Source: Ruminococcus sp.
Lineage (GTDB): Bacteria; Bacillota; Clostridia; Oscillospirales; Ruminococcaceae
Assembly: GCA_017544125.1 (NCBI GenBank)
Contig: JAFYET010000125.1
Location: 1 to 9,282, forward strand
Length of the DNA: 9,282 bases
Direction of reading: 5' to 3'
A program made the position numbers and the translations under genes. Shown here in pieces: positions 1-6,970 of this stretch (its first letter is position 1; every line of letters begins with the position of its first letter). The notes under the pieces were generated by a model. The model did no database searches, was not told the origin of the DNA, and was given only the letters and a program-made list of their open reading frames with translations.

Positions 1-1806
1 ATCGGGGCGGCTTACTTCGATGAGCTTACAAAGGCGCATATCTTCAGATACAGCAACAGGTCATCATATGATACGGTTTACGAAGACTATGACCTGCTGT
101 ATAAAAAGTTCAGCGACGAAAAACATACAGATGACCTCACAGGCGATGTCAACGTCCCCTACTTTAAGGGCGCTGACAGGTATGTGTATGACAAAACACT
201 TAAAGATTACCGTATGGACAAGCATCTGTCGCCGCTTGATGACAGCGGCATAACGGTAGCCATAGGCGTGCGCCCCGCAAAGCAGTTTTCAGCCGCCGGA
301 GGCACTGAAAAGCTTGACCGTGAACAGCAGCTGGGGCTTTCAAAGGGGCTTATCATAAGCCTTATCCCCGTGGGTGCTGTGCTGTTTGTGATAATTATAA
401 TGCTTATGGTCCGCTGCGGGTATAACAGAGACACGGGCACATTCACCGCTACCAAGTGGCTCGATAAGCGCTTTACAGCTGAGCTGTTTATCATAGCAGC
501 AGGGGCAGCGCTTACGACCTTTGCAGTTATCTCAGGTGAACTCGGCGGCGATATCGACATAGCCTTCGGGCAGAAAAACCTTGTATTCTTCCTGAGCTAT
601 GGTCTTTGCGTATTCCTGCTTTGGATAATCGGCTTCGGCTCGGTGCTGGTAATGCTGCGAAAGCTCAAAACAAGGACGTTTTTGCGCACCTCGGCAATAG
701 TGGGGCTCATAAAATTCACCGTCAAAGGCATATCGGCTGCCTGCCATAAGGGCGAGCAGCGCATTCAAAACACCGCTTATGACAAGCTGAGCGTCGCCAA
801 AAAAGCCATGATAAGAAACCTTATCTTTGCGGTGATAACAGGCTTTGTGATGGCGCACTGTATCCTTTGCAGCTTGGACGGCTGGCTCGATGATGATGAT
901 GTGTTCCTGACGGCTGTGATACTTAGTATGTATGCTATCTATTTTGTGTGGTATTTCTCTTCCTCGTCAAATTACTTCTCCGATGCCGCAAAGCTGTGCG
1001 ACAAGCTCGATGCGATAGTCGATAGCAGCGAGTACAGCGGTGATGATGTGTCCGAAAATTCACCCTTTTACACATCATACAAGAGCCTTGACAACCTTGA
1101 CGAAAAGGTCAGAAGCGCCGCCGAGGAAATGGTAAAGAGCGAGCGCACAAAGGTCGAGCTGGTGACTAACGTCTCCCACGATCTAAAGACACCGCTGACC
1201 TCGATAATCAGCTACACCTACCTCCTCTCAAAGGAAGAGATGAGCGCCGAAGCCAAGGACTATGTGCAGATACTAAAGCAAAAATCAGAGAAGCTAAAAA
1301 CCATAGTCAACGATGTTTTCACCCTTGCAAAGGCAGCAAGCGGTGCCGAGGTCAAAAACGAGCGCCTTGACCTTACAATGCTTGTCAACCAGTCCCTTGC
1401 AGGCAATCAGGATATGATAGATAAAAGCGGCATCACAGTAAAAGCCCAGCTGCCCGACACGCCCGTGTATATCATGGGTGACGGCGACAAGCTCTCACGG
1501 GTGTTCCAGAACCTGCTTGACAACGCACTCAAATATTCCCTCAAGGGCACACGGGTGTATGTCGAAATGACAGCCGACGGCAGGGCTGCGGTGGCTTTCA
1601 AAAACACCTCGGCAAGTGAGATGAACTTCACCGCCGATGAGATAACCGAGCGCTTTACAAGGGGCGATAAGTCCCGAACAGACGGCGGCAGCGGTCTCGG
1701 GCTGTCGATAGCAAAGACATTCACCGAAGCCTGCGGCGGTTCCTTCCGCATTGAGCTTGAGGGCGATATGTTCAAGGCAATTGCCGAGTTTGATATCACA
1801 AAATAA
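1..1806 (+). CDS. Membrane sensor histidine kinase, 5' end outside window
   Basis: The reading frame is open from base 1 to the TAA at 1804-1806, giving 601 residues without the true N-terminus. It would autophosphorylate on histidine and pass the phosphate to a response regulator, presumably encoded just upstream. Residues 1 to about 115 are hydrophilic and look like the end of an extracytoplasmic sensor region. Five hydrophobic segments follow at about 116-137, 160-179, 193-219, 271-290 and 301-320. The kinase core is complete: the HisKA H-box reads NVSHDLKTPLTS with the phosphoacceptor at His393, the N-box reads QNLLDNALKYS (Asn504, Asn508), the F-box region reads ERFTRGDKS, and the G-box reads GGSGLGL (562-568). 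No HAMP or PAS domain is obvious. A GTG at 184 is only an internal codon, because the same frame continues upstream without a stop. The gene ends just before a hairpin terminator. Its signal and target genes cannot be read from this window. Confidence 0.93.
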   Translation: MGAAYFDELTKAHIFRYSNRSSYDTVYEDYDLLYKKFSDEKHTDDLTGDVNVPYFKGADRYVYDKTLKDYRMDKHLSPLDDSGITVAIGVRPAKQFSAAGGTEKLDREQQLGLSKGLIISLIPVGAVLFVIIIMLMVRCGYNRDTGTFTATKWLDKRFTAELFIIAAGAALTTFAVISGELGGDIDIAFGQKNLVFFLSYGLCVFLLWIIGFGSVLVMLRKLKTRTFLRTSAIVGLIKFTVKGISAACHKGEQRIQNTAYDKLSVAKKAMIRNLIFAVITGFVMAHCILCSLDGWLDDDDVFLTAVILSMYAIYFVWYFSSSSNYFSDAAKLCDKLDAIVDSSEYSGDDVSENSPFYTSYKSLDNLDEKVRSAAEEMVKSERTKVELVTNVSHDLKTPLTSIISYTYLLSKEEMSAEAKDYVQILKQKSEKLKTIVNDVFTLAKAASGAEVKNERLDLTMLVNQSLAGNQDMIDKSGITVKAQLPDTPVYIMGDGDKLSRVFQNLLDNALKYSLKGTRVYVEMTADGRAAVAFKNTSASEMNFTADEITERFTRGDKSRTDGGSGLGLSIAKTFTEACGGSFRIELEGDMFKAIAEFDITK

Positions 1807-1820
1807 TATAATCAGCAAAA

Positions 1821-1870
1821 GAGGCATACTATGTTACCCCCTGTGGGCAGCATAGTACGCCTCTTATTAT
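1821..1870 (+). terminator. Bidirectional Rho-independent terminator after the histidine kinase
   Basis: GAGGCATACTATG (1821-1833) pairs with CATAGTACGCCTC (1851-1863), 13 positions with one A/C mismatch. On the minus strand the same position is a G-U wobble, so the stem is fully paired there. The plus-strand stem is followed by TTATTAT, and the minus-strand stem by CTTTTGC. It begins 14 bases after the kinase stop codon and can also stop transcription coming from the right. Confidence 0.85.
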
Positions 1871-1880
1871 GTATAGCAGC

Positions 1881-1915
1881 AAAACACCCCAGCACTTTTT
1901 TCAGTACGGGGGTAT
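1881..1915 (-). terminator. Minus-strand Rho-independent terminator behind the 24-codon ORF
   Basis: Read on the minus strand, ATACCCC and GTACT form the left arm, GAAAAA is the loop, and AGTGC, GGGG and TGT form the right arm, followed by TTTT. One C/U mismatch interrupts the stem. It lies eight bases beyond the TAA of the short reading frame at 1923-1997. That placement is the main reason to take that frame seriously. The stem also has partial pairing on the plus strand, so it could act as a second stop after the histidine kinase. Confidence 0.6.
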
Positions 1916-1922
1916 GTGTGTT

Positions 1923-1997
1923 TTACTTGATGCCGATATCTATATTCATCTCATTAGGCTTAACATTGTCGTTTGTGAGGTTCTTGGGCTTAGCCAT
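1923..1997 (-). CDS. Possible 24-residue small protein, or 3' end of a decayed gene
   Basis: An ATG at 1997 opens 24 codons ending in TAA. The product is hydrophilic, starts MAKPKNLTNDN and ends MNIDIGIK. No convincing ribosome site precedes the ATG; the upstream bases read ACCTTGAA. Codons just before the ATG (F-D-Y-L-E) are open back to a TAG. In the neighbouring frame a hydrophobic stretch ends MAAAAQTIAI and stops at 2008-2010. A single +1 shift near 2010 would join that stretch to F-D-Y-L-E and then to this ORF, giving a membrane-type small protein with a polar tail. The reading frame may therefore be a relic or carry a frameshift. A terminator follows its stop at once, which favours a transcribed unit. 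I do not recognise a family. Confidence 0.3.
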   Translation of the reverse strand: MAKPKNLTNDNVKPNEMNIDIGIK

Positions 1998-2070
1998 TTC
2001 AAGGTAATCAAATCGCTATGGTTTGGGCAGCAGCAGCCATGATACCCGAAAAAAGCAAAAGCAGAATAAG

Positions 2071-2091
2071 TGTTCTACATAGAACATTATA
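2071..2091 (-). promoter_or_regulatory. TATAAT hexamer abutting a 16-base palindrome (candidate promoter/operator)
   Basis: On the minus strand a perfect TATAAT occupies 2091-2086. It shares its last T with the palindrome TGTTCT-ATGT-AGAACA at 2086-2071, which has six-base arms and a four-base centre. A repressor there would cover the expected transcription start. The hexamer at the -35 position (2114-2109, GTAATA) is poor, and the region overlaps the T-tract of the upstream terminator, so the TATAAT may be incidental. If real, the promoter would drive the short frame at 1923-1997. Confidence 0.3.
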
Positions 2092-2128
2092 AAAAAAGGC
2101 TGCCCGACTATTACTGTCAGGCAGCCTT
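2091..2128 (-). terminator. Strong Rho-independent terminator of the four-gene operon
   Basis: On the minus strand AAGGCTGCC (2128-2120) pairs perfectly with GGCAGCCTT (2104-2096). An inner GAC/GTC pairing extends the stem, and the run of seven T (2097-2091) that overlaps its end gives a classical U-tract. It lies 28 bases after the stop codon of the metallophosphoesterase and closes the operon. Confidence 0.92.
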
Positions 2129-2155
2129 AGCTTTATTATTATTTGCGCCGAAACA

Positions 2156-2815
2156 TTACAGGAAAGCCCCTATAAGCCTTGTGATGACCTCACGCTTTGT
2201 CAGGTCGGCTTTGTTGTTTTCATCTATCTCGAGAATGTATCTCTCATAGCCGTTGATTATCCTTGCACCGCTGGGGTGGTTGAGCACACGCTTGAAGCGG
2301 CTGCCGTATGTTGCATGAACGTGACCGTGCAGCATATACTTGGGGCGGCAGCGCTCCATAAGCTCGTTGAAGCACTCAAAGCCCTTATGGGGCAGGTCGT
2401 CCATATCACCGTAGCCCCTTGCGGGCGAGTGGGTCACAAGCACATCAAAGCCCGCATTGTTGATAAGCGTTACCTTTGAACGCCATATCTTCTTGCGCAT
2501 TTCCTTTTCGGTGAACATATACGGCTCGACCCCGTATTTCATCGAGCCGCCCAGCCCGAAAAACCTTATACCGCCGAAGGTGAAAACCTTGCCGTCGATA
2601 TTCTCGCAGCCCTCGGGCGGGTGGGTGGTGTATCTGGTGTCGTGATTGCCGGGAACATAAAGCAGCCTCGCTTTGCTCATTGTCACAAGAAATTCAAGAT
2701 ATTCGGCCTTGAGATCGCCGCAGGAGATTATAAGGTCTATCCCCTCGAGCTTTTCGGGGGTGTAATAATCCCACAGAGCTTTTGATTCCTCATCGGCAAT
2801 TATGAGTATCTTCAT
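2156..2815 (-). CDS. Calcineurin-like metallophosphoesterase with atypical first motif
   Basis: A 219-residue soluble protein that would hydrolyse a phosphomonoester or phosphodiester using two metal ions; the substrate is unknown. The calcineurin-like motifs appear in order: SCGD (31-34), PGNHD (55-59), THSP (128-131) and HGHVH (163-167). The first metal-binding motif, normally DxH, reads ADEES here (7-11), so it is D8-x-E10. The start chosen is the ATG at 2815, because GAAGGAGA lies at 2828-2821 with six bases between GGAG and the ATG. The frame can be extended to a TTG at 2833, but that would place the ribosome site inside the gene. It follows the BMP-domain gene by 27 bases and is the last gene before the terminator, so it is co-transcribed with the transporter and STAS genes. 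No signal peptide is present. Confidence 0.88.
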   Translation of the reverse strand: MKILIIADEESKALWDYYTPEKLEGIDLIISCGDLKAEYLEFLVTMSKARLLYVPGNHDTRYTTHPPEGCENIDGKVFTFGGIRFFGLGGSMKYGVEPYMFTEKEMRKKIWRSKVTLINNAGFDVLVTHSPARGYGDMDDLPHKGFECFNELMERCRPKYMLHGHVHATYGSRFKRVLNHPSGARIINGYERYILEIDENNKADLTKREVITRLIGAFL

Positions 2816-2842
2816 GCTTTTCTCCTTCGCCAAACAAGCATA

Positions 2843-4762
2843 TCATAAAGTGAATCCACCGTCAATATTGTCGTTGAGCCAATCCATTTCTGCGATGTCC
2901 GAGGTCTTCATTTTTTCCTGCTCGGCAGACACCCTTCTGCTCCGCGCATTGTTTTGATGAATGACATTACCGTCCTGACTGTGCAGCTCACCCGAGAAGG
3001 GGTCTATACTGCCGTTGACGATCGCACTCTTCATAAACGAGAGCAGCTTGTTTGTCTGGTAAGGCAGGTCTGCAACGAGTATATCGACAACACCCGTTGA
3101 AAGCCCGAACCAGTAGTTCGCAGCACTCTGTATCTTGTTTTTCTCGTTGATATCCCAAAGCCCCGAAAGAACTGACTGAACTATCTGAACGTAATACTTG
3201 CCCCAGTTGAAGTAAGGCTTGCCGAGGCGCACGTCCTTGCCGTCCTTTATCATGAAAAGACCTGCACGTCCCAAAACGTTCTGGCTGTTTGAGTAATCAA
3301 AGTCAGCAAACATCTTAACACCCTCCTGATCCCACTCTCTGCGGAAGTATTCGGGGGCGTTGGGGCGGTCGCACTTGAGCGATATACGGCATTCGGGGTC
3401 TATTAGCGATACACCTATGGCAAAGGCATTGAGTATCCTGACACTTGTGCTGTCATGCGTCCTTGAAAGATAGCCTATGCGGCGGTCTTTACTGCTGCCG
3501 TACTCGATAAGCAGCCTGTCAGCCGCAAGTATGCCCATAAGGAACGCCGCCTCATAGAGCTTGCCGTAATAGCACCTTACAGTCGCAGCGGTATTGCCGA
3601 AGGAGCAGTTGAGTATCTTGACACCCGTGAACTTTATAGCCGCCTTGACAGAATCGTCCATCATTGAGGGTGAAACTGTGAATACTACCTTGCAGCCGTC
3701 GTTCACAGCCGCTTCGATAGTGTTGAGGGTGGTGTTTTCACCGCACTGGTAAGCCTTTGTGACAACGTTGCTGCCAGTCACCTCATCGACATATAGCCTG
3801 CCTGCCTCGTGGCTGTCTATCCAGCGAGAATCGTCTATATCGGCATCGTATATAAAGCCGACCTTGAGGGGGGCGTTTGCAGAGTAGCCCTTCGTGGAAG
3901 GCCACAGCCTGTTGATAAGGCTGAACTGCCCCGACGACGGTGCTTCCTCGGGAACAGATTCAAGCAGCAGAGTTTCAGAGATGCTCTTGTCTGTCAAAAG
4001 CTCGGCGCTTGCCATTTTGATGTTCTTGACTATCTGCTCCTCAGAGTCACGCATTATCGTTTTTATGGGGAATATAGAGATATACATCAGGAATGCATCA
4101 GACAGCTCACGGGGGTCTGTCATTTTCAAGGTCGAGCGGCAGTAGCGGCAGAACTTGAAGAATGCCGATTTCAGGTCAGATGTGGTGTTGTAGCCCCACT
4201 CACTCCCCAGCTCCTCACCGAGCAGCTTTGCAAGGCGCTTATATGCGCCCGCCGAACCAAACACTATATACGGGTTCTTGGTAGAATCATAGAACTCCAT
4301 ATACTCCGCATAGAGCTTGTATTCTTTGCTGTCATCGGGCTTGGGTATTATCCTGCGCACATCGGCAAGAATAAACTCCATATCGCCGTATCTTGCGACA
4401 GACACACGCTTGTTGCCCTCCTGAACGTAGTAATCGTTCATGAATTCGTATACCTTTATGGCATCACGTATACCCTCCTGCATAAAGGAATCATACAGGT
4501 TTGACCACTTGACGGCAAACTCCGTCCCCTCCTCGAGAAGGGGCATAAAGTTGTTGGCGAATGCCGAGTTGCGCCCTGTTTCCTTATTGCCGACTATTCG
4601 GTCAAGGGGCAGCTCAATAAGCCCCAGCTTGATTTCCGAAACTGCTTCCTTTACCGCAGGGTTTTCATCAAGTATGGGCAGGTAGGGCGGTATGCCTTTT
4701 TTGTTGGCTTCCTTTACGGCATCGTCGCCCAGCTTTTTTGCCGCCTTGTAATCCTCTCTCAT
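2843..4762 (-). CDS. Cytoplasmic fusion of ParB-like region and BMP (PnrA-type) ligand-binding domain
   Basis: A 639-residue protein. Residues about 50-135 resemble a ParB-like fold, with a partner to the 'G-N/H-x-R' core seen at EGNKRVSVARYG (115-126), followed by a short beta stretch (ILADVRRI). Residues about 298-540 resemble a basic membrane protein/PnrA domain, beginning LKVGFIYDADIDDSRW. Members of that family are usually lipoproteins that bind nucleosides for ABC transporters. Here there is no signal peptide, no lipobox and no membrane segment: the protein starts MREDYKAAKKLGDD. It should therefore act in the cytoplasm, perhaps as a ligand sensor. A strong GGAGGAAGGA ribosome site precedes the ATG at 4762, and the gap to the MATE gene is 16 bases. 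No ABC permease or ATPase is nearby. The ParB-like assignment is weaker than the BMP assignment. DNA binding is possible but not shown. Confidence 0.82.
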   Translation of the reverse strand: MREDYKAAKKLGDDAVKEANKKGIPPYLPILDENPAVKEAVSEIKLGLIELPLDRIVGNKETGRNSAFANNFMPLLEEGTEFAVKWSNLYDSFMQEGIRDAIKVYEFMNDYYVQEGNKRVSVARYGDMEFILADVRRIIPKPDDSKEYKLYAEYMEFYDSTKNPYIVFGSAGAYKRLAKLLGEELGSEWGYNTTSDLKSAFFKFCRYCRSTLKMTDPRELSDAFLMYISIFPIKTIMRDSEEQIVKNIKMASAELLTDKSISETLLLESVPEEAPSSGQFSLINRLWPSTKGYSANAPLKVGFIYDADIDDSRWIDSHEAGRLYVDEVTGSNVVTKAYQCGENTTLNTIEAAVNDGCKVVFTVSPSMMDDSVKAAIKFTGVKILNCSFGNTAATVRCYYGKLYEAAFLMGILAADRLLIEYGSSKDRRIGYLSRTHDSTSVRILNAFAIGVSLIDPECRISLKCDRPNAPEYFRREWDQEGVKMFADFDYSNSQNVLGRAGLFMIKDGKDVRLGKPYFNWGKYYVQIVQSVLSGLWDINEKNKIQSAANYWFGLSTGVVDILVADLPYQTNKLLSFMKSAIVNGSIDPFSGELHSQDGNVIHQNNARSRRVSAEQEKMKTSDIAEMDWLNDNIDGGFTL

Positions 4763-4778
4763 TATCCTTCCTCCGTTA

Positions 4779-6533
4779 TCATACTGTTATCGAAAGCACA
4801 TTCAGCCCCAGTACATAGTGATATTCCATACTGCTGCTTATGCGGCTTATCATTCTTATGCCTATATTATGCGTTACGTCCTCGGGGCTGAAAAGCTCCG
4901 AATACTCCTTGGGGTCAAAGGGCTTGCAGGTATCCTTGAACCTTATGAGCAGCTTATCGTCTTTATAGACAGCCCTTATGTCTATGCTGCCCTTTTTGCC
5001 CGAGGTAAAGCCGTGATCGACTATGTTGCCTGCCATTTCCTCGATACAAAGCCCGCTGCACATTGCACGCTTATGGTCCATACCGTGGGCTGTGCAGAAA
5101 TCCACCACCGCCTCTGATGTATTTATAACATCGTCTCTGCTGTTGACGGTTATATCCATTCTATCCTGCTCAGAAACGCCGAAGCTTTCTTTTATAATGA
5201 GCATATCCTCAATACTGCGGGGCATACGTTTAAGGTTCATCACCGTATAGATAAATATCGCAGCTGTGGGGAAAAGCCCGCCGGTTATCTGCGACACCCA
5301 TATACCCGTAGCGCCGAAGATAGGTGCGAGTATCAGGCATGAAACAACTATGCCCACGAACCCGTCAAGCACTGATGATACGTTTACTATCTTCATATGG
5401 TCAGTACACTGGTAGTAGTTTGAGAATATGACAAAGAAGCAGCTAAGGGGCATCGAGAGCGGGAAGAGCCTGAAATATTCAAGCGTCATGGAATAGACCT
5501 CTGATGACTTATCGCTGCAAAACAGCCCTGTGAACACGCCCGCAAGCGCAATTGAAACAGCCGCCACAGCTGATACAAGACCCACGCCCTTGAAGATAGC
5601 GGTCTTCATTATGATAAGCAGCCCTGCCCTGTCCTCCTCGCCGTAGTAGACGCTGACAAGAAGCCTTGTTGCCGAGGCAACGCCCGCAGTTGCGGCAAAG
5701 TAAACACACCCGAAGGTGGCAACTGCCGAGTAAGCGGCAAGTGCGTTATTGCCTGCGTAGTGAAGTATCATTATATTGAGCGCCATGCCCCTGAATGTTA
5801 GGCACAGCTGCACAACCGCACCGGGTATGCCTATCCTGAGCATATCCTTCAGAAAGGAAAAGTCAAGGCTCTTGATATCAAAGCGTATGGCTGCTTTTTT
5901 GGTGAAGTAGTAGCTTGCCTGTATAACACAGAAAAGCCAGCTGCTGAGCGATGTTGAAAGCCCGAGCCCGAACATACCCATATCAAGCACCCTGACAAAA
6001 AGCAGGTTCAATGATACGTTTGACACAGCCATTGCGGCAATGCCGATGTAGGTGCGCTTTTCCTGCTGCTCGAGCTGCAAAAACGACGACAGCTGCGAAG
6101 CCAGCAGCTGCCCTGTCAGCCCGAATGACATAGCACGCAGGTATGACGAGAGCCCCTCACGGGTCTGCTCATCAGCGCCGAGCCCCGAAGCTATAAGCCC
6201 GGGAGCTGCCGCAAACATGATGCCTACAAGCACTGACAGCATGACCGTAACAAAAATATCGAGTGTGAATATGCGCTTTGTCTTATCAAGCTCGCCCCTG
6301 CCGAGCGACTGACCGCAGAGTATCTGCGAGCCGCCCACCAGCACGGCATTGAGCGTATCCATCAGCTTCATCATAGGATAGTATAGCCCTATAATACTCA
6401 GAGCCACTGCGCCTATGAACTTGCCTGCAACTGCGCCGTCGATTATTGAATTGACGCTGCTTATAGCCACAAGTATTATCTGCACGGGCAGCAGCCTGAA
6501 AAACTGTCTTGTTATTATCCTCGAATCAGCCAT
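4779..6533 (-). CDS. MATE-family transporter fused to an RsbW/SpoIIAB-like ATPase domain
   Basis: A 584-residue protein. Residues 1 to about 440 form a MATE/MOP-type transporter: many hydrophobic helices, starting with QFFRLLPVQIILVAISSVNS, with the usual internal two-lobe repeat. The substrate is unknown. Residues about 455-584 are an extra cytoplasmic GHKL ATPase domain of the anti-sigma serine-kinase type. Its N-box is CIEEMAGNIVDHGF, with candidate catalytic Glu499 and Mg-binding Asn503. The G1-like motif is FKDTCKPFDP (532-541), where the usual Asp-x-Gly reads D534-T-C536. The G2-like motif is HNIGIRMI (555-562). A typical MATE protein is about 450 residues, so the length fits a fusion. 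The reading frame is continuous and includes the linker, so it does not look like a frameshift artefact. A GAGGTG ribosome site precedes the ATG at 6533. The STAS gene ends only 10 bases upstream and encodes the natural partner for such a kinase. Confidence 0.9.
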   Translation of the reverse strand: MADSRIITRQFFRLLPVQIILVAISSVNSIIDGAVAGKFIGAVALSIIGLYYPMMKLMDTLNAVLVGGSQILCGQSLGRGELDKTKRIFTLDIFVTVMLSVLVGIMFAAAPGLIASGLGADEQTREGLSSYLRAMSFGLTGQLLASQLSSFLQLEQQEKRTYIGIAAMAVSNVSLNLLFVRVLDMGMFGLGLSTSLSSWLFCVIQASYYFTKKAAIRFDIKSLDFSFLKDMLRIGIPGAVVQLCLTFRGMALNIMILHYAGNNALAAYSAVATFGCVYFAATAGVASATRLLVSVYYGEEDRAGLLIIMKTAIFKGVGLVSAVAAVSIALAGVFTGLFCSDKSSEVYSMTLEYFRLFPLSMPLSCFFVIFSNYYQCTDHMKIVNVSSVLDGFVGIVVSCLILAPIFGATGIWVSQITGGLFPTAAIFIYTVMNLKRMPRSIEDMLIIKESFGVSEQDRMDITVNSRDDVINTSEAVVDFCTAHGMDHKRAMCSGLCIEEMAGNIVDHGFTSGKKGSIDIRAVYKDDKLLIRFKDTCKPFDPKEYSELFSPEDVTHNIGIRMISRISSSMEYHYVLGLNVLSITV

Positions 6534-6543
6534 AGCCCACCTC

Positions 6544-6846
6544 TTAGTATTCTATATTAAGAAAATCGGTAAAGCCCGTTACCTCAAATATCTCGATTAT
6601 CTCTTCCTTAGCGCCGACGATTTTGAGTGAGCCGCCCTTTGCATTATACTCCTTCTGTATCATCATAAGCACTCTAAGCCCTGCTGATGATATATACTCA
6701 ACATCGGAAAAATCAATATCAAGCTCCATTATCTCCCCGGGAAGTGCCAGAAGAGCCTTTTCATGCTCGGGGGCTGTTTTTGCATCTATCCTGCCTGCAA
6801 TCTTTACTGTTGCCTTATCACCGTTTATTACCTTTTCGAGTTCCAT
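6544..6846 (-). CDS. STAS-domain anti-sigma factor antagonist-like protein
   Basis: A 100-residue single-domain STAS protein of the SpoIIAA/RsbV type. These proteins bind an anti-sigma serine kinase and are switched off when it phosphorylates a conserved serine. The motif FSDVEYISSAGLRVLMMIQ spans 46-64. Aligned by eye with SpoIIAA/RsbV, the phosphoacceptor is Ser54. The start chosen is the ATG at 6846, because AAAGG lies nine bases upstream. An in-frame ATG at 6855 would sit directly against the AAAGG and adds only M-L-F. It is the first gene after the promoter at 6898-6926. The next gene, 10 bases downstream, carries a kinase-like domain on a transporter, so that domain is the obvious partner. 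No sigma factor is encoded in the window, so the final output may not be a sigma factor. Confidence 0.93.
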   Translation of the reverse strand: MELEKVINGDKATVKIAGRIDAKTAPEHEKALLALPGEIMELDIDFSDVEYISSAGLRVLMMIQKEYNAKGGSLKIVGAKEEIIEIFEVTGFTDFLNIEY

Positions 6847-6897
6847 AAAAAGCATCCTTTCATATCATAGTGTATACATATATTATGATGTATAACT

Positions 6898-6926
6898 ATT
6901 ATATCATTTATTTACAATTTCGTCAA
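6898..6926 (-). promoter_or_regulatory. Sigma-A-type promoter of the STAS/MATE operon
   Basis: On the minus strand TTGACG (6926-6921) is separated by exactly 17 bases from a perfect TATAAT (6903-6898). The -35 box differs from consensus at one position. The region around it is AT-rich. The first start codon (6846) is about 50 bases downstream of the -10 box. It lies between the terminator of the upstream RiPP-like operon and the STAS gene, so the two operons can be expressed independently. Confidence 0.85.
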
Positions 6927-6970
6927 CACATTTTAGTCACCATAGCCAAATTTTAAACTTTTAACAAGTA

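Larger units (their letters stand above)
1807..2155. other. 349-base convergent intergenic region
   Basis: This gap lies between the plus-strand kinase and the end of the minus-strand four-gene operon. It holds three stem-loop terminators (1821-1863, 1884-1915, 2096-2128), the 24-codon frame at 1923-1997, and a -10-like hexamer beside a palindrome at 2071-2091. I see no tRNA, no rRNA piece, no insertion-sequence ends and no direct repeats in it. Three terminators for two visible transcription units imply a third short unit in between. Confidence 0.6.

Noticed and set aside
184..186. GTG at 184 as start of the histidine kinase
   Set aside because: The frame is open to base 1 and the upstream residues continue the extracytoplasmic sensor region, so the gene is cut by the window edge.
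2071..2086. LexA/SOS box
   Set aside because: Gram-positive LexA sites read GAAC-N4-GTTC; here the half-sites are in the opposite order (GTTC-N6-GAAC).
2816..2833. TTG at 2833 as start of the metallophosphoesterase
   Set aside because: The strong GAAGGAGA site lies inside this extension and serves the ATG at 2815.
3809..4504. Long plus-strand open frame opposite the BMP-domain gene
   Set aside because: Its product has no recognisable motif and it lies wholly within a well-supported gene on the other strand; it is a shadow of codon bias.
2843..4762. Secreted nucleoside-binding lipoprotein of an ABC importer
   Set aside because: There is no signal peptide or lipobox cysteine near the N-terminus, and no permease or ATPase gene is present.
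6847..6855. ATG at 6855 as start of the STAS gene
   Set aside because: The AAAGG site directly touches this ATG, while the ATG at 6846 has a normal spacing of nine bases.
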